Below, in pieces: positions 1-7,038 of a stretch of 18,023 nucleotides of DNA (the first letter of the stretch is position 1; each line of letters starts with the position of its first letter). Position numbers and translations under genes: made by a program. The stretch lies in the NCBI GenBank assembly GCA_900539255.1, contig UQBJ01000035.1, positions 1 through 18,023 of the forward strand, given 5' to 3'. The notes under the pieces were generated by a model. That model did not search any database. It was given only the letters and a program-made list of their open reading frames with translations, and was not told where the DNA came from. Source of the DNA: an uncultured Campylobacter sp. Its GTDB lineage: Bacteria; Campylobacterota; Campylobacteria; Campylobacterales; Campylobacteraceae.

Positions 1-15
1 TGTCTTAAATTCTGT

Positions 16-109
16 GGATATTTCGCTAACGCTCAATATGACAATATGGATTTTTTTGCTGCGGCTTGCGCCTTGCAACCCGTTGGGTCGCTACGCTCAA
101 AACGACAAG
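16..109. repeat. Dispersed intergenic repeat copies
   Basis: Positions 16-44 hold the right half (GGATA...TTCGCTA...CGCTCA.TATGAC) of the palindromic repeat seen more completely at 4206-4281 and 17269-17350. Positions 63-109 contain a second repeat whose 19-nt core GGCTTGCGCCTTGCAACCC recurs exactly at 4121-4139, followed in both places by CTAC(G/A)CTCAAAA(C/T)GACAAG. No coding potential is visible here. The remaining bases to 270 are AT-rich low complexity; a stretch around 157-178 resembles 17841-17864. Confidence 0.7.
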
Positions 110-408
110 ATTTTAAAAAATTCTCAATAAATTTAAAAATTCAAACAAAATTTTAAAAATTTAAAAAATTTTCAAATTCCAAAGGCTTTTTTAAATGTCG
201 CTTATTGTATTTACAAATTTGTCATACCGCCTTTGTCTCTTCATATACCGAGCTTTCGCAAGAAAGCGAAGTTTTCATTTGCAAGTTTTGCTTTGAAATA
301 AAGCAACAATCAGCCTAAAACAAAAGCAAATTTTTGCCACAAACAGGGCGTTTTCTAAAAAAGTGCTTAAATTTGCCAAAAATTTACCCAAAGCACACCA
401 AAAAAAAG

Positions 409-414
409 TATAAT
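409..414 (+). promoter_or_regulatory. Promoter -10 element of tRNA-Pro
   Basis: TATAAT lies 26 bp upstream of the first tRNA base and is preceded by an A-rich run, as expected for a sigma-70 promoter of a Campylobacter-type genome, where the -35 box is often poorly conserved. Transcription would start near 421. Confidence 0.7.
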
Positions 415-439
415 TTGCAGCAAACAAAAGCGTTTTGTG

Positions 440-516
440 CGGAGTATAGCGCAGTCTGGTAGCGCGCACCCTTGGGGTGGGTGAGGTCGTGGGTTCAAAT
501 CCCGCTACTCCGACCA
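440..516 (+). tRNA. tRNA-Pro (anticodon GGG)
   Basis: The 77-nt sequence folds into a complete cloverleaf. The acceptor stem is CGGAGTA/TACTCCG with an encoded ACCA end. The D stem is GCGC/GCGC, the anticodon stem CACCC/GGGTG, and the T stem GTGGG/CCCGC with loop TTCAAAT. The seven-base anticodon loop reads TTGGGGT, so positions 34-36 are GGG, which reads proline CCC/CCU codons. The tRNA ends immediately before an open reading frame. Its 3' half is a plausible integrase attachment site, although I found no second copy of the 3' end in this window. Confidence 0.95.
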
Positions 517-517
517 T

Positions 518-1699
518 TTGAATTTAGCTTTTGCGGATTTGGAACGAAATTTGCTTGTAAAACTCGCAAAACACACAAATTTTCACAAATTTCAAAGCGC
601 AAAGGCACTTATGCAGAGCATTTTTTCCACGCAAGATGAGCGTGAAAGCACGCTTGCACAGGCTATCAAAGCACGCAAAGAAAGCAAGCAAAACAAAGCC
701 GTGCAGTTTGCGAACATAAATTTTATGACTTTCATCAAACAAGCCCAAAAAATCGTTTCAAGAGCCGCTATTGTGAGCAATCTCCAAGCCATACAGCAGG
801 ATTCAAGCCCCAAAGCCTTTGCCAAAAGGGACATTTTCGCTTCAAATTTCAAGGCTGATGCGTGGCAAGAGCTGAAAACACTAAACGCAAATGCTGATGA
901 AAAGGCACTTAACGAACTCAAAGAGCTTGCTAAATCCTATGAGGGTGTGAAAGTCGAGTTTAAACAAGCCGAGCAGTTTTTGCTGAATTTAATGCAAAGT
1001 GTGCTTGACGAACTCAAAGAGCATAGCGTTGAAAGTGAGTATTTTAGGGGATTTTTGGAAAATTACAGCGAGCAAGTTACCACGAGAAAGGAACTGAAAG
1101 GGCAAATCATCGATGCAGCAAACGACTACATAGTCGAAACAAACCCTTTGAGAGAAGAAAGACTCTATGAGAGCATAGTTTCTAAACTGCAAAGTTATCA
1201 TCAAGCCCTACAAACAGGGCAGCTTGACAGCTTTTTCGCTCCGTTAGTGCAGTATTTAGAGCCTCACATACAAAGCGAGCTTGCCAAAGCCCTACACAGC
1301 ATATACTATGAGCTTGAAACCCCCACAGCATTTGAGTTAGCTGGTGGCAACAAACTTTTTTGGAAGGTCGATGAAAACAAGATACGATTTAAAATTCTCA
1401 GCAAAGAACAGCTCAAAGCCTTTTACGAGCAAAGGCAAGAAGCCAAGTTTTGCAAAGAATTTTTAGAGCAAATGCGGCAAAATGAGCGGGATTTGAGCGG
1501 GGAATTTGAAAATTTGGAGCTATTTTTAGCAAATTTTGACACAAAATCATCAAACGCGAAGTTAAATTCAAGCGCTTTTGACGAAAAATTCAGCTTTTTT
1601 GACATAAGGGCTGAAATGTTAAAGGGCAAAAACAGCCCAAACGCCCAAGCTAACGCTAACGCCAAAAGTCTACTTCAAGGGCTTTTGGGAGAAAGTTAG
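518..1699 (+). pseudogene. 5'-truncated ORF abutting tRNA-Pro, unknown function
   Basis: The frame is open from within the tRNA and runs to a TAG at 1697-1699. The first possible start is a TTG one base after the tRNA CCA, with no ribosome-binding site because the upstream bases are tRNA. The next methionine is about 30 codons in. The product of up to 393 residues is soluble, rich in Glu, Lys, Ala and Gln, largely helical in appearance, without signal peptide or membrane segment, and ends in an Asn/Ala-rich tail (around residues 370-385). I recognise no domain. The likeliest reading is the 3' part of a larger gene joined to the tRNA by integration or deletion. A genuine short gene with a TTG start cannot be excluded. 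The neighbours are a decayed transfer/toxin-antitoxin module, consistent with a mobile-element remnant. Confidence 0.55.
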
Positions 1700-1839
1700 C
1701 GAGGATAAAGGGCAAAATTTTTTAACGGCACAATTTTTAAAAGCGTAAAATTTTTTGCAAAATGTGAATTTATGGGCTGTGATTTTATCATCAACCGTCC
1801 TTGCGAAATGTTTTACGAAATGGCGTGTAAAGCGTGTTG

Positions 1840-1861
1840 CCTCTCATTGTGAGGTTTTTTT
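1840..1861 (+). terminator. Possible weak terminator
   Basis: CCTC and GAGG form a 4-bp stem around a 7-base loop, followed directly by seven T residues. It lies 140 bp beyond the stop of the tRNA-adjacent frame and could end plus-strand transcription. The stem is short, so this is tentative. The rest of 1700-1930 shows no convincing gene. Confidence 0.3.
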
Positions 1862-1930
1862 GTAAATTCGCTATCGTTTGAGTAAAAAAGTGCAAGTAGG
1901 CTTTGTGCCATCAAGGCAAATTCAACCTTT

Positions 1931-2210
1931 TCAATAGCCCTTAAACAAGTCTTGGTGTCGTCCTATGCGTGTTAAATGCACGCTATTTTCAACGATTTTA
2001 TAAATTAGCACTAAATCAGGCTTTATGTGGCAGTCTCTAAACCCCGCATAATCGTGTTTTAGTAAATTTTGCATCTAGTGGCTCATTGTTTGCTATATGC
2101 TGGACGATTTTTTGAATTTCTAAAATTTCACTTTCGCCGATAAGTCCTTGTTTGTGAGCTTTTCTAAAATCTCGCTTGAATGAATTTTTAGAGATAACCT
2201 CTCTAAGCAT
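1931..2210 (-). pseudogene. YafQ/RelE-type mRNA interferase toxin, frameshifted
   Basis: Read from ATG at 2210, the first part gives MLREVISKNSFKRDFRKAHK and continues to NEPLDAKF. A second frame then gives HDYAGFRDCHIKPDLVLIY followed by HLTRIGRHQDLFKGY and a stop at 1931-1933. Joined, these match the YafQ family: the L(x)EPLD segment, the G(F/Y)RDCHI core, PDL(L/V)LIY, and the C-terminal RIG.H.DLF containing the catalytic His and Phe. The span is 280 nt, one base more than 93 codons, so a single-base insertion between about 2036 and 2074 has broken the frame. Frame one stops near 2036. The toxin start overlaps the end of the restored antitoxin frame, a normal toxin-antitoxin arrangement. 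Intact family members cleave mRNA at ribosomes; this copy should be inactive. Confidence 0.75.
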
Positions 2211-2425
2211 TGCTTACAAGCCCTTTAAGATAGTTTGAGACATTATCAACCTCTACTATATCATCGTTTTGGCTTTTTTTGCAAAGTCTCTTCAATTTGG
2301 CTTTTTCTATCAAGCAAACTTTCTTTTTCGCTTTCTAGTTTGGCAAGTTGCGCCTTTGTATTGTCAAGCTCCATAAACAAAGATTCTTCACTATAAACGC
2401 TGTAATCAATAGCTCTTGCTCTCAT
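2203..2425 (-). pseudogene. Antitoxin partner of YafQ-like toxin, frameshifted in an A7 tract
   Basis: ATG at 2425 is preceded by AAGGGGG at good spacing. The frame reads MRARAIDYSVYSEESLFMEL, continues as a Glu/Lys-rich coiled coil, and stops at 2261-2263. Removing one base from the run of seven A (plus-strand T at 2274-2280) opens a continuation ending in VDNVSNYLKGLVSNA, whose stop TAG (2203-2205) overlaps the toxin start. The span of 223 nt is one base over 74 codons, so the restored product would have 73 residues. The DYSxYSExxLF start followed by a coiled coil recalls the antitoxins of the Helicobacter pylori HP0892-HP0895 systems, from memory and not by search. Antitoxins of this type bind the toxin with the C-terminal part, so the shift would separate it from its partner. 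Either decay or tract-length switching would explain it. Confidence 0.6.
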
Positions 2426-2484
2426 CTGCGCCCCCTTAACAAAATTTGTCTCATTATAGCACATTTTGAAAAACAAAGCAAAAT

Positions 2485-3240
2485 TTATCTTACAAGGTCT
2501 TTATTTAGCTCGATTTTAAGGATTTTTTGAATTTTTGTGGCATTTTGTTGGTCTAGTTTATAGCCCAAATTGACAAGGGTTAAAATGGTTGTTGCAAATT
2601 TAGCATACGCTTTTGGCAAAGCATCAGCATAAAAAACGCTTTGGCTGTGTTGTAGCTCTTGTATGGACTTTTCTAAAAAATTATTCATCAATCTTTCGGC
2701 AAACTCACGGGATTTCAAAGAGATTTGTTTCCATTCTTTGATTTTATTTTCAAGCTCTTTTAACTCTTGCTCATCTGCTTGTATCTCAATTCCATAGATT
2801 TTCGCAAATTCTTCAAGCCCTGCGCCCAAGCTTCCGCCTCGTCTGCTTCTTGCTGTGCTTCGAGATTCAGCGAAATTTCTTTCTCCACTATCGCTAATGC
2901 CTCGTTCATTTGGCGTTCTTGGGCTATCAGTGCTAGCAAGTAAAGAGCGCAAAGGGGAATTTCGCTCATCATCTCGTCTGTGGCTAGATGAATTTTGTTG
3001 AGAGTTGAAACTAAATTGTCGTAAGTCGGTAGGGCTGATAGTTTGTCCATCGTGTTGGCTGTGAATTCGACTTTGAGCATTTGCTCCATTTTCTTGTCCT
3101 TGTGCTAAATTTTGTTGTGATTGTAGCGTGTTTTGGTTAATGATTTGATTGTAAAGTTCATAAAGATTGCTTATATCCTCTTGCATTTTTGTGATGAGCT
3201 TTTTAAGCTCGACAAGTTCGGCTTTATCTTTATAATCCAT
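2485..3240 (-). CDS. Hypothetical coiled-coil protein with disordered Ser/Arg-rich centre
   Basis: The start is set at ATG 3240, which overlaps the stop of the upstream frame (TAATG) and has AAAGGAA about 10 bp upstream. This gives 251 residues; a longer form from 3273 would read into the neighbour. Residues 5-35 look like a coiled coil (KAELVELKKLITKMQEDISN). Roughly 45-145 are low complexity, rich in Gln, Asn, Ser and Arg. The C-terminal third (EFAKIYG onward) is ordered and helical. No signal peptide, membrane span or known domain is recognised. Third codon positions in the centre are AT-rich, matching the genome and supporting this frame over an overlapping alternative. Coupling to a transfer-like gene suggests a role in a mobile element, which is inference. 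Confidence 0.6.
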   Translation of the reverse strand: MDYKDKAELVELKKLITKMQEDISNLYELYNQIINQNTLQSQQNLAQGQENGANAQSRIHSQHDGQTISPTDLRQFSFNSQQNSSSHRRDDERNSPLRSLLASTDSPRTPNERGISDSGERNFAESRSTARSRRGGSLGAGLEEFAKIYGIEIQADEQELKELENKIKEWKQISLKSREFAERLMNNFLEKSIQELQHSQSVFYADALPKAYAKFATTILTLVNLGYKLDQQNATKIQKILKIELNKDLVR

Positions 3241-3920
3241 TACCCAAATTTCCTTTCCTCCACTACCCAGCAATCTTTTTTAATGTAGTTTTTCTTATAG
3301 TAGTTTGTGATGATTTCTTGGTAGGTGCATTGTGTGTATGAAGCATTATCGCCTGAAACTTCATAACAATCTACCTTTTGTCTTTTGTCTGCGGGCAAAT
3401 TTTTGTAAGTTTTTTCATCGATATTTTTGTAAGTAAAGTAAAACCCCCTATCTTTGCTTTCAAGTGTGTCGTATAAGGCTTTTGAGACAAGTTCTATCTC
3501 ATAGCCGTTGTTCCAATCGTTTTGATGATAAAACTTCCTATCGCAAGTGTAGCTTATCTTTATGGCGGAGTAGGTTTGTGAAGCAAGCACTTGACAAGTT
3601 TTTGTGGGATTAGGATTTATGCGGTAGGCGTAAATTTTATCTTTGTTAAAGGGATTTGTGCCTGTCGTGCCTATTACCTTGCTTTCTACGCGGTTAAGTG
3701 CGCTTTTGGTGCATTCTCCGTCCATTCCGCTCATTTCATTTATCTTACCGCCTAAATTCTGCGTAAAGCTCGTTACGCCGTAAGAATTTGCTAAATTTGT
3801 ATCCACTTGCGCATTTGCTGGCGCACCCTCTAATTTACAATTTTTAAGATGAGCTGTTTGCTTTGCGACTATGCAAGCAGCGTTGCCTTTGCAACTTTTA
3901 GGGAGTTCGTATTTGAAAAA
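3240..3920 (-). pseudogene. Cysteine-rich TrbM-like transfer protein, 5' end lost
   Basis: The frame ends at TAA 3240-3242 and is open back to an in-frame TGA at 3921-3923. The only usable start is a GTG at 3806. Upstream of it the frame still encodes 38 protein-like residues (ELPKSCKGNAACIVAKQTAH, then NCKLEGAPANAQ) but has no start codon. The gene has therefore lost its start and, presumably, a signal peptide. Nine cysteines (SCK, ACI, NCK, ECT, TCQ, TCD, DCY, QCT, DCW) point to a periplasmic, disulphide-bonded protein. Cys-rich proteins of this size in conjugation clusters of epsilonproteobacteria are often assigned to TrbM. That assignment is from pattern memory and moderate at best. It is coupled by TAATG to the downstream gene. 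Confidence 0.45.
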
Positions 3921-4018
3921 TCAAAAAGTTATTTTAAAAATATGGTAAAAAGGCGTTTTGTAAAGTAGTTAGCCCCTTTTTTAAAACTTTTTTCAATATG
4001 TTAATTTTGGTATGTTGC

Positions 4019-4113
4019 AATTGACACAAAAGTGTGGCAAAAAGTGTGTCAAGTTGTGGCAAGAAAAATGTTTCAAAAGCCCTTTTTGCCATACATCTAT
4101 AATTGACACAAAA
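4019..4113. promoter_or_regulatory. Cluster of five TTGMCACA motifs (operator or iteron-like)
   Basis: TTGACACA occurs on the plus strand at 4021-4028 and 4103-4110 (within an exact 13-nt repeat AATTGACACAAAA) and on the minus strand at 4045-4052. The variant TTGCCACA occurs on the minus strand at 4033-4040 and 4055-4062. The three minus-strand copies are spaced 12 and 10 bp. The 4021/4045 pair forms a perfect 8-bp inverted repeat. This resembles a multi-site operator or a small iteron set upstream of the broken transfer gene. No cognate protein is identified. Confidence 0.45.
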
Positions 4114-4120
4114 TGACAAA

Positions 4121-4162
4121 GGCTTGCGCCTTGCAACCCATTGCTACACTCAAAATGACAAG
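4121..4162. repeat. Second copy of the 63-109 repeat
   Basis: The 19-nt core GGCTTGCGCCTTGCAACCC is identical to 63-81, and the continuation matches except for a 5-base gap and a few transitions. The two copies bracket the tRNA-Pro and the decayed element module in the same orientation. Confidence 0.7.
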
Positions 4163-4205
4163 GGTTTTGTCATACTGACTTTCTTGTCATACCAAACACT
4201 CTTTG

Positions 4206-4281
4206 TGTCATACTGAGCGTAGCGAAGTATCCAAAAATAATGACAAAGATTCTTCGGTCGCTTCGCTCCCTCAGAATGACA
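4206..4281. repeat. Palindromic dispersed repeat (REP-like)
   Basis: The left arm TGTCATACTGAGCGTAGCGA at 4206-4225 continues AGTATCC, and the right arm at 4248-4281 reads GATTCTTCGG...TCGCTTCGCT...TCAGAATGACA, an imperfect reverse complement. Transcribed, the unit would fold into a long hairpin with a loop of about 15 bases. Related arms lie at 16-44 and 17269-17350. Similar GTCAT.CTGAGCG.AGCGAAG.ATCC units are common in intergenic DNA of Campylobacterales. The surrounding gap 4163-4528 carries no gene I can support. Confidence 0.7.
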
Positions 4282-4528
4282 GCAAAGAGAAAACCCAAAA
4301 CGACAAAACCAGCACTTCTTGCGCTTGCTTTTATCTCCCTTTTTTGTAAAATTTGAATTTTACAAGCAAAAAGTGTTCTCAAAAGCTGAATTTAAACCCA
4401 AAATTTACAAATTTTTTGAATTTTTGTCTCATTTATGCGTAAAAATAAGCCTGCAAAAGTTGCCAAAAAATATAAATTTAAATTTCCTTGCAAAATTTAT
4501 AAACTTAAAGAAAATTTAAGATTTTTTT

Positions 4529-5200
4529 TCATTTGCTTGAATTTAGGGCTTTTTCGAGCTTTTTGATTTTCTTTTCAAGTTTTTTGAGCTTGTCAAGCTG
4601 CTCGGCTTTGAAAGCCTTTTCAAGTTCGGCGCATTTTTCCTCGCAGTATTTGTCAATGTCTCTTAAATTCTTTGGTTCGCAGCTTTTGATGATACGCGCG
4701 GGAATGCCCACTGCTGTGGAGTTTGCAGGCACGCTTTTTACTACAACCGCGTTTGAGCCGATTTTAGCGTTTTCGCCTATGGTTATGTCGCCAAGCACCT
4801 TTGCCCCAGAGCCGATAATCACGCCTTTTTTGATGGTAGGATGCCGTTTGATGCCCTTTTGCAGGCTTGTCGCGCCCAAAGTCGCGCCTTGATAAATCAG
4901 CACATCGTCCTCTATAATCGCCGTTTGTCCGATGACAACGCCATTTGCGTGGTCGATAAAAATGCGCCTGCCAAGCTTTGCGCCCGGGTGCAAATCAACC
5001 CCCGTAAAAAACTGCGAAAGCCCGCTGATGATACGAGAAAGCCTCTTGCATTTGCGTTCGTGCAAAAAGTGCGCAAAGCGGTAATTCACCACAGCCCAAA
5101 CGCCCGGATAGTTAAAAAACAGCTCCAAAGCCGAGCGATACGCTGGGTCTTGCAACTTAGGCTGCGCAAAGTCCTCTTTTATAATGCTCCAAAAACTCAT
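4529..5200 (-). CDS. cysE: Serine O-acetyltransferase
   Basis: CysE transfers acetyl from acetyl-CoA to L-serine, giving O-acetylserine for cysteine synthesis in the cytoplasm. The 223-residue product begins MSFWSIIKEDF, has the family segment DPAYRSALE (18-26), and then the left-handed beta-helix signature: GVDLHPGAKLG, IDHANGVVIG with catalytic His 84, HPTIKKGVIIGSGAKVLG and IGSNAVVVKSVPANSTAVG. ATG 5200 shares its A with the speA stop (TGATG); a GTG one codon upstream is the alternative. The last 40 residues form a Lys/Glu-rich coiled coil in place of the Ile-ending tail that binds CysK in enteric bacteria. It is the last gene of the operon. Confidence 0.93.
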   Translation of the reverse strand: MSFWSIIKEDFAQPKLQDPAYRSALELFFNYPGVWAVVNYRFAHFLHERKCKRLSRIISGLSQFFTGVDLHPGAKLGRRIFIDHANGVVIGQTAIIEDDVLIYQGATLGATSLQKGIKRHPTIKKGVIIGSGAKVLGDITIGENAKIGSNAVVVKSVPANSTAVGIPARIIKSCEPKNLRDIDKYCEEKCAELEKAFKAEQLDKLKKLEKKIKKLEKALNSSK

Positions 5201-7038
5201 CACACATCCACACTTTTAAGATAGCCATTGTCGTTTAAGAAAAGATAAAGTTCGCCTAAAATTTGCTTTTTTTGCTTTTCGTTGATGAGCTTTGAATTTG
5301 CGATTTTTTCGTTGAGTATGTCCATAATCTCACGCACATCATAGTCCAAATCGTCCAAAGTGTCTAAAATGCTTTGTGATTCTATAATGTCTTTTATCTC
5401 ATAGCCCTTTTCATCGATATAAACGCTCGCTTCTGTTGGGTGCATAAAAAGATTGTGTTTCATTCCAAGCACTTCTTGATAAGCACCTACCAAGAAAAAG
5501 CCTAAAAAATAGTTTTCCTCGTCCAAGTCAATGTCGTGCAGTGTTAAAGGGTTGTTTTTTGAGTAGCTTATTTCGCCATCGCTGTCGCAGGTTATATCCC
5601 AAATACTCGCGCTTCTTGTGGGCTTTTTGTCTAAATGAGTAAGGGGCATTATAGGAAAACCTTGTTGCAAGCCCCAAAAGTCTGGCATTGATTGAAAGAG
5701 TGAGAAATTGACAAGGTAGCGTTCTTGCACTTCGTCCTGCAAGGCTAAAAAATCCGCCGAATTTTGCGTGTCCCCAAGTAGCTTTGTCGCCTTTTTAATG
5801 AGCAAATGCACCAAAATTTCAGCATTTGAGCGGTCTTGCAAATCCACATAACCCAAATCAAAAAGTGTCAAAATGCTTTGCAAATGGTCGATACCATCGT
5901 GCATATATTCAAGCGCGTTTGAGCTTTTTATGCTCTTAAACAAGTCATAAAGCTCATCGATGAGCTTTGGGTTGCCCTTGTCTTTAAGGGCTAGCTTGCT
6001 TTCTGTGTATTCGTGCGAAAAAAGCTCCAAAACAGGCGCGACAAGCACGGCGTGATGAGCCGCGACAAAACGCCCACTTTCGATGAAAATGTCTGGTTCT
6101 ATGTCCTTTTTTTGCTCGGCTATGCTTTTAAGCAAAAAAACCATATCGTTTGCATACTCGCTCAAAGTGTAGTTGCGGCTTTGCTCGTCTTTAAATTGCG
6201 AGTATTCTACCGCTAAGCCTCCGCCTAAATTTATGGCTTTTAGGTTTTTCGCGCCCATTTTGCGAAGCTCGGTGTAAATGTTGCCAGCCTCAGTCAAAGC
6301 CTTTTTAAGCGGATGAATTTCAGTGATTTGCGAACCAAGATGAAAGTGTATCATCGTAAAATTAGTCAGCAAATCGTTCTTTTTAAGCAAATGCACGGCT
6401 TCGATGAGTTCGGTTGAAGTAAGCCCAAATTTTGAATTTATGCCCCCGCTTTTTGCCCAAATGCCAACGCCTGATGAGTGAAGCCTGACGCGTAGCCCTA
6501 TGTTTGGCTTTGGTTTAAAGCGCGCCTTTGCCGTTTCTATAATGCTTTCAAGCTCGTTTAAGCCCTCAATGGTAAGCGTTATGTTGTGTCCCATTTCTTT
6601 TGCGATAAAGCCCATATTTATGAGTTCTCTGTCCTTAAAGCCATTGACTGTTATGGGCGCGTTGTCGTTGTTGTAAGCCATAGCAAGCAGTAGCTCAGCC
6701 TTTGAGCCTGCTTCAAGCCCGTAGTTGTAATCCTTGCCAAAATTCACTAAATTTTTGACAAAGCCGGGGTATTGATTGACTTTGAGCGGATAAACGGCGT
6801 TAAAAGAGCCTTTATAATCAAATTCTTTTTTCGCGCGCTCAAATTTCGTGTAAATGCGCTGAATTTGCTTTTGTATGAGATGCGGAAAACGCAGCAACAA
6901 AGGACCTTTGTAGCCCTCATCTCGTAAAAATGCTACTATGTCGATGAGTGCGGGATTTTTGCCAAAATTTATGCAAATTTTGCCGTTTTTGATGATGAAA
7001 TTATCACTGCCCCAAATGTCGATACCATAGTCTTTCAT
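5200..7038 (-). CDS. speA: Biosynthetic arginine decarboxylase
   Basis: SpeA is a PLP enzyme of alanine-racemase fold that converts L-arginine to agmatine plus CO2, the first step of the agmatine route to putrescine and spermidine. The 612-residue length fits the family. Visible motifs are YPLKVNQ with the PLP lysine at 86, HFHLGSQ (231-237), the phosphate-binding GGGLAVEYS (272-280), ESGRFVAAHHA (320-330) and ITCDSDG with the active-site Cys at 484. The start ATG overlaps the hisS stop by four bases (ATGA) and the stop overlaps cysE. No truncation or frame disruption is seen. Confidence 0.95.
   Translation of the reverse strand: MKDYGIDIWGSDNFIIKNGKICINFGKNPALIDIVAFLRDEGYKGPLLLRFPHLIQKQIQRIYTKFERAKKEFDYKGSFNAVYPLKVNQYPGFVKNLVNFGKDYNYGLEAGSKAELLLAMAYNNDNAPITVNGFKDRELINMGFIAKEMGHNITLTIEGLNELESIIETAKARFKPKPNIGLRVRLHSSGVGIWAKSGGINSKFGLTSTELIEAVHLLKKNDLLTNFTMIHFHLGSQITEIHPLKKALTEAGNIYTELRKMGAKNLKAINLGGGLAVEYSQFKDEQSRNYTLSEYANDMVFLLKSIAEQKKDIEPDIFIESGRFVAAHHAVLVAPVLELFSHEYTESKLALKDKGNPKLIDELYDLFKSIKSSNALEYMHDGIDHLQSILTLFDLGYVDLQDRSNAEILVHLLIKKATKLLGDTQNSADFLALQDEVQERYLVNFSLFQSMPDFWGLQQGFPIMPLTHLDKKPTRSASIWDITCDSDGEISYSKNNPLTLHDIDLDEENYFLGFFLVGAYQEVLGMKHNLFMHPTEASVYIDEKGYEIKDIIESQSILDTLDDLDYDVREIMDILNEKIANSKLINEKQKKQILGELYLFLNDNGYLKSVDV

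Noticed and set aside
491..516. Second tRNA-Pro 3' end as an attL/attR pair
   Set aside because: I looked for the T-arm and acceptor sequence elsewhere in the window and found no copy, so element boundaries cannot be set this way.
275..517. 80-codon frame antisense to the tRNA
   Set aside because: Its first third is the reverse complement of the tRNA and it has no independent coding evidence.
2760..3089. 109-codon minus-strand frame overlapping the 251-residue protein
   Set aside because: Third codon positions are much GC-richer than expected for this genome, no ribosome-binding site is apparent, and the overlapping frame continues on both sides. Kept only as a finding about overprinting.
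3934..4119. 61-codon minus-strand frame starting within the TTGMCACA cluster
   Set aside because: It is short and low complexity at the end, spans the motif array and has no recognised family or clear ribosome-binding site.
4319..4519. 66-codon plus-strand frame before cysE
   Set aside because: Composition follows the AT-rich spacer, with no start context and no recognisable domain.
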